Program-made: the position numbers and the translations under genes
The notes under the pieces: generated by a model
Told to the model about the DNA's origin: nothing
Seen by the model: the letters and a program-made list of their open reading frames with translations, nothing else
The model's database searches: none
Assembly (NCBI GenBank): GCA_050998615.1
Contig: JBPCQA010000028.1
Coordinates: 1-29,867 of the forward strand
From: JBPCQA01 sp050998615
Lineage (GTDB): Bacteria; Actinomycetota; Actinomycetes; Propionibacteriales; Nocardioidaceae
Direction of reading: 5' to 3'
DNA length: 29,867 nt
In this document: piece after piece, positions 14,392 to 23,055 of the stretch
Layout: each line of letters starts with the position of its first letter
Numbering within the stretch: position 1 is the stretch's first letter

Positions 14392-15168
14392 TCAGCCAAG
14401 CGCGTCGACGACGGCCATGTCGTCCGTAGAGAGCTCGAAGTCGAAGATCTCCGCATTTGCGGCCAGGCGTTCGCGGTTCCCCGATTTCGGAAGCACCGCC
14501 GCTCCACGTTGCAGACCCCAGCGAAGCATCACCTGCGCAGCCGACCGGCCCAGTCGGTGCGAAACGTCGACGAGAGGGCGGTTGTCGAGATCGGCCGCGC
14601 GGCCGAGCGGCGTGTAGGCCTGGACGGCAACTCCGCGCTCGTGGCACGTCTGCTCAATGTCACGCGGCTGCACGAACGGGTTCATCTCGACCTGGTTGAC
14701 CGCTGGCGGCACGTCGGCGGTGTCGAGGAGTTCGACCAGTTGACCAACCGAATAGTTGCTCACCCCGATGGCGCGCAGTGTGCCGTCACTCTGCAACTCC
14801 TCGAGGACTTGCCACACGTCGAGATCGGCACCATTACCCGCTGGCCAGTGGATGAGATAGCAGTCGACATAGTCGAGATCGAGCCGCTCGACACTGTCGC
14901 GCGCCGCGTCGCGTGCACGACGATGGTCGCCGCCCGCCAGTTTGGTGGTGATGAAGATGTCTTCTCTGGGCACCCCCGAGGCTCGGACACCGGCACCGAC
15001 GGCCGCCTCGTTGCGATACATCGCCGCCGTGTCGATGTGCCGGTAACCGATCTCGAGCGCCCACTCGACCGCCCGTTCACAGGCGTCTCCGCTTAGTCGC
15101 CAGGTCCCGAGCCCGAGCGCCGGCATCTCGGCTCCGGTGTTGAGTTTCATCGTGCTAAGAGTGCTCAC
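14392..15168 (-). CDS. Aldo/keto reductase (2,5-diketogluconate reductase-like)
   Basis: A cytosolic NADPH-dependent (beta/alpha)8-barrel reductase of aldehydes/ketones, about 252-258 residues. Catalytic tetrad elements are visible: D and Y in GYRHIDTAAMYRNE, K in FITTKLAGG, and H in YLIHWP. The cofactor region reads VLPKSGNRERLAANAEIFDFELS, the usual K-S-x-x-x-R phosphate-binding pattern near the C-terminus. Two starts are possible: ATG 15150 (MKLNTGAEMPALGLG) or GTG 15168, six bases after a TACCCT that could be a leaderless -10; the latter is used here. Neither has a Shine-Dalgarno sequence. It is divergent from another aldo/keto reductase of a different subfamily. Physiological substrate not readable. 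Confidence 0.93.
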   Translation of the reverse strand: MSTLSTMKLNTGAEMPALGLGTWRLSGDACERAVEWALEIGYRHIDTAAMYRNEAAVGAGVRASGVPREDIFITTKLAGGDHRRARDAARDSVERLDLDYVDCYLIHWPAGNGADLDVWQVLEELQSDGTLRAIGVSNYSVGQLVELLDTADVPPAVNQVEMNPFVQPRDIEQTCHERGVAVQAYTPLGRAADLDNRPLVDVSHRLGRSAAQVMLRWGLQRGAAVLPKSGNRERLAANAEIFDFELSTDDMAVVDALG

Positions 15169-15285
15169 GTCGTCAGGGTACTTAAGAGCAACCAGGCCCC
15201 AAGAGCCGCGCCGATCAGCAACCGCCACGGTTAGCCAAAACGGCATCTCGGGTACGGTCCGAGTTTGGAGAGAGGAGCACATCCG

Positions 15286-16314
15286 ATGGAATACCGTCCA
15301 CTGGGTCGCACTGGGGTCATGGTCAGCCCATTGTGCCTGGGCACCATGATGTTCGGCGAATGGGGCAATCCAGATCATGACGACTCGATCAAGGTCATTC
15401 ACCGGGCACTCGACGCCGGAATCAACTTCGTCGACACCGCCGACGTCTACTCGACCGGTGAGTCCGAGGAGATCCTCGGGAAGGCGCTCGCGTCGGGGCG
15501 TCGTGACAACGTCGTGTTGGCCACCAAGGCGCATGGGTCGATGGGGAAGGACGCCAACGAACGCGGCAACTCAAGGCGTTGGTTGGTGCGGGAGGTCGAA
15601 AATAGCCTGAGGCGGCTGGGCACCGACTGGATTGACCTCTACCAGATTCATCGCCCTGACCCCGACACCGACATCGACGAGACGCTCGGCGCGCTTACCG
15701 ATCTGGTGCGTGCGGGCAAGATTCGCTACTTCGGCAGCTCCACGTTCCCCGCCTATCAGATCGTGCAAGCGCAGTGGGTCGCGGAAACGCGTGGTCGCGA
15801 GCGGTTCGTGACCGAACAACCGCCGTACTCCATCTTCGTTCGAGGCATCGAAGCTGATGTGCTTCCGGTGGCGCAGCAGTACGGCATGGGAGTGCTCCCG
15901 TGGAGCCCGCTGGCGGGCGGGTGGTTGACCGGTCGTTACCGAAAGGGTCGCGACGTTCCGACCAGTGCGCGAAGCCAACGGGTTCCCGACCGGTATGACA
16001 TGTCGATCCCGGGCAACCAACGCAAGCTCGAGGCGGCCGAAGCGCTCGCCCGACTGGCCGAGGAAGCCGGCATGTCGATGGTGCACCTTGCCCTTGGGTT
16101 CGCACTCGCGCACCCTGCCGTGACCGCGCCGATCATCGGGCCCCGCACGATGGAGCAGCTGGAGGGCCAGCTCGGCGGAGCCGACGTGAGGCTTAGCGGC
16201 GATGTGCTTGACCGGATCGACGAGATAGTGCCACCCGGCACCACGCTTTCGGCCACCGACGCCGGCTACACGCCGCCGTCGATCGAAGACCCAGGTCTGC
16301 GCCGGCGACGCTGA
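15286..16314 (+). CDS. Aldo/keto reductase (YajO/Tas-like subfamily)
   Basis: A 342-residue protein beginning MEYRPLGRTGVMVSPLCLG, with AGGAG (15273-15277) at good spacing. The active-site residues appear as D and Y in INFVDTADVYSTGESE, K in VVLATKAHG, and H in LYQIHRPD. The C-terminal cofactor-binding segment is APIIGPRTMEQLEGQLGG. Internal features such as PPYSIFVRGIEADVLP and GMGVLPWSPLAGGWLTGRY are typical of the longer YajO/YhdN/Tas group that reduces aldehydes with NADPH. A 117-bp divergent intergenic region separates it from the other reductase. Intact. Confidence 0.95.
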   Translation: MEYRPLGRTGVMVSPLCLGTMMFGEWGNPDHDDSIKVIHRALDAGINFVDTADVYSTGESEEILGKALASGRRDNVVLATKAHGSMGKDANERGNSRRWLVREVENSLRRLGTDWIDLYQIHRPDPDTDIDETLGALTDLVRAGKIRYFGSSTFPAYQIVQAQWVAETRGRERFVTEQPPYSIFVRGIEADVLPVAQQYGMGVLPWSPLAGGWLTGRYRKGRDVPTSARSQRVPDRYDMSIPGNQRKLEAAEALARLAEEAGMSMVHLALGFALAHPAVTAPIIGPRTMEQLEGQLGGADVRLSGDVLDRIDEIVPPGTTLSATDAGYTPPSIEDPGLRRRR

Positions 16315-16376
16315 TCCGCCAGTGACCTGGCGCAATGATTGGACTGGTCGTGTGATCCGTGTGGTTGAGCAGGGTG

Positions 16377-16389
16377 CGTTCAGCCATAG
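16377..16389. repeat. CGTTCAGCCATAG repeat, copy between converging genes
   Basis: The 13-mer CGTTCAGCCATAG lies between the aldo/keto reductase and the lipoprotein gene, whose ends converge. The same word occurs at 23833-23845 and, inverted, at 23720-23734 (with partial inverse at 23796-23808). It is followed by GGCGGAGCCTGCGCG and then by the lipoprotein stop. Confidence 0.55.
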
Positions 16390-16407
16390 GCGGAGCCTGC
16401 GCGTGCT

Positions 16408-19400
16408 CTATAGCGCGGTGGCATAACCGACGCGAGAGCCGGCCTGCGGATCGTTGTAGTTGCGGTACGGCGCGTCGACGTCTCCGGTCGAGTGGTAGTC
16501 CTCGTAGTAAAGGTAGTAATGGCCGCGATGCTTGAACATGGTGCCCTGCCAAATAGCCCCGTTGTCAGGCTCGAACTCGCTCCCCCGGCGGAAGTACGTC
16601 GCGTGTGGTCCGTCCGTGCTCGGGTTGACGAACCACGGGCCGCCGTACGGGTCGAGTGCCGCGGCGAGCACGAAGTGGTCGGGCCAGTCCGGCACGTTCG
16701 GTCCCTCGTTGTAGTGCAGGTAGTAGATGCCGTTGTCGAACATCACCCGGAAACCGTAGATGGACTTGTGAGAGGGTCGGCCGATCGAGGTGACGGTTGG
16801 CAGGCCGGGATCCAGCGCGGGCACACCGTGGTCGTCTGGCCGCAGGCCGGTCATCGCCATCACCGGCCGCCCGCCCGCCATGGTCTGGTGATAGAGCACA
16901 ACCGTGTAGGCGTCGTCGTCCGGGTCGCGCAGCGACACGACTTCGGGGCTGCCATCGATGCCGGACGGATGTGATCGCGAGTCTGCTGCGTCCATCGCGG
17001 ACCAATCGACGTACGACGCACTCGAGTGCATCCACTGGTTGGCGCGGACGTCGTAGTATGCGTACGCGAGTCGGCGATAGTCGGTGACGAGCTCCATCGT
17101 CGCCCGTTTCTCCTTGGCGAAGAACAACAGTCTGCCTGCCCCGATATAGGCGCTGGCTGGGGAGTTAAGCGTAAAGCGACCCGGACTGGAGGTAGGGACG
17201 TCCGCGTTGAAGAGGCTGCCCTGCAAGAGCATGGCGGCGGCGAGGTTCTCGTTGCCGCGATCCGGATCGGAAAAGTGGATCCCGTCGAATTGGTCCACGG
17301 TCGTGTGCAGCACTCCGATTCGGCCGCTGCTGACAACGCCGTCCACTCGAGCGTTGCCACGCAGGAAGCACAGGATCCGGTCGTCGACGGTGATCACGTC
17401 GGAGTTCGCGCTGTCTTCTGATCGCCAGTACGCCGGAGCGATCGGCCGTTGCGGCACAGCGGTCTGGGCGCCGGCAATGTTGCCTGGAGGCTCGGGGTCC
17501 CTCGTCCGGTACTGCCAGGGCGGTAGCCCGGGACGCTTGTGCCAACGGAACGGGCCGAGCTCCAACGCGGCGTACCCGGCGCCCGCTCCGTAGCTCAACA
17601 CCTGAGTTTGAATGTTTCGGGAGGTGCTCGTCGCAGGGGTGAGGGCAGTAAAGTGCAGGGCGTCGAAGTACGCAGCGATCCCCTCGGTGAACGGGCCCGC
17701 ATATCCCTGGGTGGCAGCGTCGGCCCTGACCCGCATGGAGATCATGTTGTTGCCGTCGACGAAACCCCGCAAGACACCGTCTCCAGCGGCCGTCAACGTC
17801 AGCTCGTACGTCGTCGCAGCGCCGGTGGCGAAATCGTAGGGCAACGTCTTCGCCGCTGCGATCAAACCCTTCCCCACTTGGGCAATGCGTAGTTGGCGGC
17901 GGGCCGGGTTGATGGCAAAGCTGCACCCGGTGAAGTCGCTCGACGGGCTCGGTGACAGCACGAAGACGCCGGCCCAGCCGTCGACCGCAGTCGCGAAGGA
18001 GATTCCCGCTTCGATCGAGGAGGCCTGGCCGAAGGCGTCTGGATGGTAGAGGGCGCTGAGCCCGGTGGGAACGCTTTGATGTAGCGACTGGCGCTCGGCC
18101 GGGTCTGCGCCAGTGGCGTTCGAAGCTGCGCCGGGTTTGGTCTGGTGGCTCCACCTGGCCGCGTCTGACGCGGGCCGCCACCACATCGGCGCCGCGCCGG
18201 TGGGCCGGTTGAAACTGTCGCGCAGGTCGAGCCCCGCGGCGTCTGTAGCGGCCTGGCCACGGGGGCAGATGTCACCCCAGGATCTTGGTTGATCGCAGAT
18301 GCGCACGTCGTCGATCAGGCAGTATGCCGGCGTCCCGACGGTGCCGCCGAGCACGATGCGGTCATCGAAAATCGGACTACCCTGAACAAGAGTTTGGCGG
18401 GCTACCTCAACGCCGTTGACATGGAGCGCGACAACCGGGCTGGCGCCGTCTTGCCGACCCCAGGTCACCGCGACATGTTCGAGCGTGCCAGGCAGGAATG
18501 TCTGCTGCGGACCGATGAGCACCTGTGCCGGGACTCCACTGGTCGCCACGTCGACGCACCACCGACCGCCGTGGGTGTAGAGGGTGAGCACGTCCCGGCT
18601 GCCGCTGGCCACCAGCAGCACCTTTCGGCGCTGCCGATCGGGGTCCGCGGGGTCGCGGATCGCCTCGTACCAAGCTTCGAACGTCCCGGCGTCACGACGT
18701 ATCGGCGAACGGTAACTAAGGGGGGTGCCGACGGCTCGCAAGGCGCCGCCGAAGATGCCCGGCGCATATCCCGCGGCTGCGTTCCCTAACGGTTCTGCCC
18801 CCTGCTCCGAGCGACTCGATCCGTCGAAGCGCGCGGTGAATACAGTCGCGGCATCGGTCGGGTGGGGAATGGGTTCGCTGCCCTTGAAGCGAGTCCAGAT
18901 CTGCCTATCCGGGTCGACGGTCTCGCGGGTTTGGGTGTAGACCTTTGGCAGCCCGACGACGTACAGCTGGGTGATGGCGCTTTGGTCGAGCGCCACGTCG
19001 TGCAGGGTGATCTCGTCGAGACAGCCCACCACTTTGCAACCCACCACAAGATCCTGGGTGGAGGCGGCCGCTGTGAACGCTTGACCGGTCGTCTCTGCTT
19101 CTTGGGCGCCATTGACATACAGAACCAGCCGGCCCTCGGTGGGCGCAGCCGCAACCGCGATGTGGGTCCATTCACCAACGGTCAACGTGGCGGTCCGGGA
19201 GGCCACGACATGGGGCGCGCCGCCGGAGTCGAACATGGTGAAACGGACGGTGCCGTCATGTGTCGCACCAAGCCGATAGGCGGCACCGTGCTCGATAAGC
19301 GCCGCTCCGTTGCTTGGTGGCAGGCTGTCGGGGCGAAGCCAGAGCGATACGGTGAGAGCGGTGCCCACTGCAAGAGAGTCATTGGTCTGCGCCTGCAGCC

Positions 19401-19800
19401 ACCTGGTGCCGTCGACGTACACTCCGCTGCCGCGGCGGCCCGGGCGATGGATCGCGGAGGTCAGACCGCTGCCGAGCGTGTTCCACTGCGACCCGGTGAT
19501 CCACAACGTGTTCCCGTGACCACTGACATCCCCGAACGCATAGCCGCTGCCCTCGTCGAACGGCCACCCGGCGATGAGTCCGACTTGCTCGACTCGCGGC
19601 TGAACATGCCTCCACCGCACCGTCAGGTCGGCGGTTTCGACGGGCTGGCTAGCCAGCGTGGTAGCGCCGGATGTCACGGTGGAGGGGGTCGTGTTGGTGG
19701 GTTGCCGCTGCGGCTGGCTCAGGTCGCAGCCGCCGACCAGCAAGGCGCCGGCTCCGGCGATGAAGGCTCGCCTGGAGATGAGGCCAGCCCCAGGCGCCAT
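16408..19800 (-). CDS. Large Tat-exported lipoprotein with LamG-like domains and GH43-like propeller
   Basis: A 1130-residue protein with a strong ribosome-binding site (GGGAGGAAAA) before the ATG at 19800. The N-terminus has a twin-arginine signal, SRRAF (residues 9-13), and a lipobox LVGGC with C25 as the lipidated residue. A Thr/Ser/Pro linker follows. Residues ~70-270 form a LamG/concanavalin-type domain (LIAGWPFDEGSGYAFGDVSGHGN ... CLDEITLHDVALDQ). Residues ~310-510 form a second (FTARFDGSS ... CLIDDVRICDQPRSW). Residues ~520-720 are a third beta-rich region (DSFNRPTGAAPMWW). The last ~400 residues look like a five-bladed GH43-type propeller: ILCFLRGN, GRLLFFAKEK, FRVMFDNGIYYLHYNEGPN, and NGAIWQGTMFKHRGHYYLYYEDY near the end. 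A surface carbohydrate-binding or -cleaving protein is likely. Glycosidase activity is not proven, since I could not place all three GH43 acidic residues. Confidence 0.88.
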   Translation of the reverse strand: MAPGAGLISRRAFIAGAGALLVGGCDLSQPQRQPTNTTPSTVTSGATTLASQPVETADLTVRWRHVQPRVEQVGLIAGWPFDEGSGYAFGDVSGHGNTLWITGSQWNTLGSGLTSAIHRPGRRGSGVYVDGTRWLQAQTNDSLAVGTALTVSLWLRPDSLPPSNGAALIEHGAAYRLGATHDGTVRFTMFDSGGAPHVVASRTATLTVGEWTHIAVAAAPTEGRLVLYVNGAQEAETTGQAFTAAASTQDLVVGCKVVGCLDEITLHDVALDQSAITQLYVVGLPKVYTQTRETVDPDRQIWTRFKGSEPIPHPTDAATVFTARFDGSSRSEQGAEPLGNAAAGYAPGIFGGALRAVGTPLSYRSPIRRDAGTFEAWYEAIRDPADPDRQRRKVLLVASGSRDVLTLYTHGGRWCVDVATSGVPAQVLIGPQQTFLPGTLEHVAVTWGRQDGASPVVALHVNGVEVARQTLVQGSPIFDDRIVLGGTVGTPAYCLIDDVRICDQPRSWGDICPRGQAATDAAGLDLRDSFNRPTGAAPMWWRPASDAARWSHQTKPGAASNATGADPAERQSLHQSVPTGLSALYHPDAFGQASSIEAGISFATAVDGWAGVFVLSPSPSSDFTGCSFAINPARRQLRIAQVGKGLIAAAKTLPYDFATGAATTYELTLTAAGDGVLRGFVDGNNMISMRVRADAATQGYAGPFTEGIAAYFDALHFTALTPATSTSRNIQTQVLSYGAGAGYAALELGPFRWHKRPGLPPWQYRTRDPEPPGNIAGAQTAVPQRPIAPAYWRSEDSANSDVITVDDRILCFLRGNARVDGVVSSGRIGVLHTTVDQFDGIHFSDPDRGNENLAAAMLLQGSLFNADVPTSSPGRFTLNSPASAYIGAGRLLFFAKEKRATMELVTDYRRLAYAYYDVRANQWMHSSASYVDWSAMDAADSRSHPSGIDGSPEVVSLRDPDDDAYTVVLYHQTMAGGRPVMAMTGLRPDDHGVPALDPGLPTVTSIGRPSHKSIYGFRVMFDNGIYYLHYNEGPNVPDWPDHFVLAAALDPYGGPWFVNPSTDGPHATYFRRGSEFEPDNGAIWQGTMFKHRGHYYLYYEDYHSTGDVDAPYRNYNDPQAGSRVGYATAL

Positions 19801-20094
19801 GATTTTCCTCCCTTCGTTGGCTGTCCGAACCGGACGTAAGACCGGGGATGCCGTTATATTTATGACGATTCGCCGAACAGACGTCGAGCAGGGGTGGCAG
19901 GACTGGATCGTCGGCAAATATAGTTGGGCCGATTTGTGTAAAAATGTCTAAATGAGGGGTACTGTTGTCAACAGAGTTCCCCCTCTCCTGCTGAAAAAAT
20001 TTCAGCTTTCGCGTGCCTGAAGAGTTCCCCCTCTATTAGACACCAATTTTCTTTGGATGCATTCCATGCACCCTTGGTCGAAGGACGCACATCT
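19801..20094. promoter_or_regulatory. AT-rich divergent promoter region with repeats
   Basis: This 294-bp region drives the lipoprotein to the left and DUF1800-DUF1501 to the right. It is markedly richer in A/T than its surroundings from about 19850. AGAGTTCCCCCTCT occurs twice in direct orientation (19973-19986 and 20021-20034, 48 bp apart). CTGTTG-T-CAACAG (19962-19974) and CTGAAA-AAA-TTTCAG (19991-20005) are perfect inverted repeats, the second lying between the two direct repeats. On the minus strand the direct repeat reads GGGGGAACTCT, which contains the GGAAC core often seen in -35 elements of ECF sigma factors. No full promoter could be fixed by eye. Confidence 0.6.
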
Positions 20095-21684
20095 ATGACC
20101 ATCGATTTGTCTCTTCCCAAGATCACTACGTCTCGTCGCGCCCTCTTGGGCGCCGCCAGCGTCGGTGCTGCGGGAGTCCTCATCCCCGCATTGGCCCAGC
20201 CAGCCGCTGCCACCATGACCAAGGCGTCACATCTGGCCTACAAGCCGGCAGTCTACCCGCAGACGCTTGCACCGAGCGAGGCGACTCGGCATCTGCTGTC
20301 CCGGTTCTCCAGTGGTGTAACGCCTGATCTGGTGGCCACCGCGAAGAGCGCCGGCGGTGCGCATGCCTGGTTCGGGAAGCAGTTGACGCCCAACGCCATC
20401 GACGATTCGTATGCCGACAGCCTGTACGGGTGGTTCCCGCATTTGGACCTGTCGGCTAAGCAACTGTGGAGCCTCAGTCAGTCTGGCACTGTCTTGGGCT
20501 GGCAGTTCATGCAGAACGTGGTGGCCTGGACGATGCTGCGCAGGCTCTATTCCAACCGGCAGGTTCTCGAGTCGATGGTCGATTTTTGGGCGAACCTGCT
20601 GCATATCCCATTTTTTGCGGGGCCGAGTTACCTATTCCGGGTCGACTATGTGAACATGCTTCGACAAAAAGCCTTTGGTCGTTATGACGATCTGTTGTAT
20701 TCGGCCGTCACGCACCCGGCCATGGGGGTCTATCTCGACAATGCGGTGTCCAGCGCCGGCAATCTGAACGAGAACCTGGGCCGCGAGGTGTTGGAATGTC
20801 ACTCGGTCGGGCTGCCTTACACCGAAGACGATGTTTACAACTCGTCCCTGATCTTGACCGGTTGGCATGTCGACGAGAAGACCTGGGACGTCTCGTATGT
20901 GATCAGCGACCACGCGTCTGGGCCGGTTCAGGTGATGGGCTTCCAAGACGCCAACAAGAACCCGGACGGGCGCGCCTTGACTGGGCGCTACCTGAAATAC
21001 CTGGCCCACCACCCGCACACGGCGCAGAAAATATGCACCAGGCTGGCGGTGCGGTTCGTCTCCGATACGCCCTCACAGGCGCTGATCGATCAGTTGGCGA
21101 ACGTCTATCTGGCCTCCAACACCGCGATTCTCCCGGTGCTGCGGACGCTGGTGAACTCCGCTGAGTTCAAGGCCTCAGTCGACTTGAAGGTGCGGACTCC
21201 TGTTGAGGACGCGATCGCCAGTTGGGCGGTCTTGCAGGTCGGCGTGTCTCGCCCTACCAAGGACACCGATGGCGCGAACCAGTTCGAGAACGTGTCGATG
21301 GGCATCGGACAGACGGTGTTCGACTGGGCGCGCCCCGACGGTTTTCCCGATACTGCGGATGCCTGGACCGGCGCAGCGCGCATGCTTGGGTCATTTCGGG
21401 CGCACTGGATGGCCTCTGGCTCGTTCTGGCCGTTTACCGGAATTACCTTCCAGCCGGTCAGCCACTGGGTTCCTCAGATGCCGATTCGCTTCGACCTGCT
21501 GGTGGACTATCTGTCTCAGACGCTGTTAGCGCGTCCGTCCACGAGCACATTGCTGCAGGCGGCCTGCCTGGCCACTGATTGCACGGCGATAACTCAGATC
21601 ACTCCTACGCATCCCCTCATCAAGTTTGGGCTGCCTCGGTTGCTGGTGTGCCTCCTAGACTCTCCAGCTCACCTGACTCGCTGA
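20095..21684 (+). CDS. DUF1800 family protein, Tat-exported
   Basis: A 529-residue protein. ATG 20095 is chosen because GAAGGA precedes it and the twin-arginine signal then lies near the N-terminus: TTSRRALLGAASVGAAGVL, with an Ala-x-Ala cleavage region PAAAT near residue 40. The mature part has the DUF1800 pattern: ATRHLLSRFSSGVTPDLVA, MVDFWANLLHIPF, DYVNMLRQKAFGRYDDLLYSAVTHPAMGVYLDNAVS, NENLGREVLECHSVGLPYTEDDVYNSSLILTGW, and a C-terminal RPDGFPDTADAWTGAARMLG. The family is widespread, exported and of unknown biochemical role; it is nearly always encoded next to a DUF1501 protein, as here (25 bp downstream). Likely one transcript with that gene. Confidence 0.93.
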   Translation: MTIDLSLPKITTSRRALLGAASVGAAGVLIPALAQPAAATMTKASHLAYKPAVYPQTLAPSEATRHLLSRFSSGVTPDLVATAKSAGGAHAWFGKQLTPNAIDDSYADSLYGWFPHLDLSAKQLWSLSQSGTVLGWQFMQNVVAWTMLRRLYSNRQVLESMVDFWANLLHIPFFAGPSYLFRVDYVNMLRQKAFGRYDDLLYSAVTHPAMGVYLDNAVSSAGNLNENLGREVLECHSVGLPYTEDDVYNSSLILTGWHVDEKTWDVSYVISDHASGPVQVMGFQDANKNPDGRALTGRYLKYLAHHPHTAQKICTRLAVRFVSDTPSQALIDQLANVYLASNTAILPVLRTLVNSAEFKASVDLKVRTPVEDAIASWAVLQVGVSRPTKDTDGANQFENVSMGIGQTVFDWARPDGFPDTADAWTGAARMLGSFRAHWMASGSFWPFTGITFQPVSHWVPQMPIRFDLLVDYLSQTLLARPSTSTLLQAACLATDCTAITQITPTHPLIKFGLPRLLVCLLDSPAHLTR

Positions 21685-21709
21685 ACGACAAACGACGGAA
21701 AGAAGCATC

Positions 21710-22987
21710 ATGACGACGAAAACAGAGTGTGGGTGCGAGGACTACGCGAGGTCAACGGCATCTCGGCGGACCTTCTTGAAGGGTCTCGGCACGGTTGCCG
21801 CCGGCGCGACGATGGCGACAATGCATGGGACGGTGTTCCGGCAGGTTGCCTTCGCAAGCACGCCAACGGCCGACAACATTCTCATCGTGTTGAGCCTGCG
21901 TGGCGGCGTGGACGGCATGTCGCTGGTGGTCCCATACGGTGACCCGTTCTACGCCTCGTCGCGGCCGAAGATCGCCATACCGCCGTCTTCTCTGTTGGCC
22001 ACCGACGGGATGTTCGGTCTGCATCCGCAGTTCAACCCGCTGCTACCGATGTGGAAGTCCGGGCAGATGGCCGCCGTTCAAGCGGTAGGTCTGCCACAAC
22101 CGAATCGCTCACACTTCTCCGCCATCGAGGTCGTCGAAGAGGCAGATCCGGGGTCGACCGCCCGCGTTGGTTGGTTGAACCGGATGGTCAGCCTGACCGC
22201 GCCCGATTCACTGATCGGTGCCGTCCAAATTGGGACGAGTGTGCCCTCCACGCAGATCTACGGCCCACAACCGACCATCGAGACCACTGACGTCTCGAAG
22301 GTTGCCTTGGTCGGGCCCCCGAATGCGATGCCACAGCGTCGGGCATCGCTCAATGCCATGTGGCAAGGCGTCGATGATGAGTTGGGAAACGGCGCTCGCG
22401 ACGCGATGCAGGTCGACGGCGTTTGGGCGCCGGTGTTGACTCAATCGCCGAACCCGCAGAATGGGGCGAACTATCCGATATCCGACATCGGCGACGCCTT
22501 GGCACAGACCGCCAGACTGCTCCGCGCGGACGTCGGTGCCGAGGTCGTCACCGTCGACTACGGGTCATGGGACATGCACACCGACTTGGGCACTCTCGCC
22601 TGGGGCGATATGCAGGACATGGTTTCGATCATGTCCCAATCCGTTTCGGCATTCTTTACCGACATCGGGTCGACTCTGGCAGCAAAGGTCACCGTGGTCA
22701 CGATCAGCGAGTTCGGGCGATGCGTGATGGAGAACGGCAACGTGGGGCTGGATCACGGCTACGGCAACACGATGTTGCTGTTCGGCGCCGGCGTCCGTGG
22801 CGGCCAGGTGTACGGCACCTGGCCCGGCCTGGCCCCGGCGAATCAGGTAGGCGGTGACCTGCAAGTGACCACCGACTACCGATCCGTGCTGTGGGAAGTG
22901 GTCAACACCCGCTTCCCGGCAGCCACCCTGTCGCAGGTCTTCCCCAATTTCAGCCCGGAGACGGTCGGCGTGATGCGCGGCGCCTGA
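21710..22987 (+). CDS. DUF1501 family protein, Tat-exported
   Basis: A 425-residue protein with a twin-arginine signal (TASRRTFLKGLGTVAAGATM, about residues 17-36), preceded by GGAAAGAAG at ribosome-binding-site spacing. DUF1501 proteins share an alkaline-phosphatase/sulfatase-like fold. Here the visible landmarks are ILIVLSLRGGVDGMSLVVPYGDPFY, FGLHPQFNPLLPMWKSGQMAAVQAVG, NRSHFSAIEVVEEADPG, YGSWDMHTDLG, VVTISEFGR and LDHGYGNTMLLFGAGVRGGQVYG. These Asp, His and Glu residues fall where metal ligands sit in related hydrolases, but no activity is established for the family. It lies 25 bp after the DUF1800 gene and probably works with it outside the membrane. Confidence 0.94.
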   Translation: MTTKTECGCEDYARSTASRRTFLKGLGTVAAGATMATMHGTVFRQVAFASTPTADNILIVLSLRGGVDGMSLVVPYGDPFYASSRPKIAIPPSSLLATDGMFGLHPQFNPLLPMWKSGQMAAVQAVGLPQPNRSHFSAIEVVEEADPGSTARVGWLNRMVSLTAPDSLIGAVQIGTSVPSTQIYGPQPTIETTDVSKVALVGPPNAMPQRRASLNAMWQGVDDELGNGARDAMQVDGVWAPVLTQSPNPQNGANYPISDIGDALAQTARLLRADVGAEVVTVDYGSWDMHTDLGTLAWGDMQDMVSIMSQSVSAFFTDIGSTLAAKVTVVTISEFGRCVMENGNVGLDHGYGNTMLLFGAGVRGGQVYGTWPGLAPANQVGGDLQVTTDYRSVLWEVVNTRFPAATLSQVFPNFSPETVGVMRGA

Positions 22988-23055
22988 GCTGAGAGAGCCC
23001 GAGACGGTGCCCAGCATCCCGGTGCGGAATCGGTGGTAGCTGCCCGTCGAAGGCG

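Noticed and set aside
15231..15275. Similarity between sequence upstream of the second aldo/keto reductase and the start of the first (shared CGGCATCTCGG and GAGTTT)
   Set aside because: The match is only about 17 positions in two pieces with different spacing; too weak to claim a duplication.
18862..19839. Plus-strand open frame (325 codons) opposite the lipoprotein N-terminus
   Set aside because: It covers the Tat signal and LamG region of the minus-strand gene and shows no independent start signal or motif.
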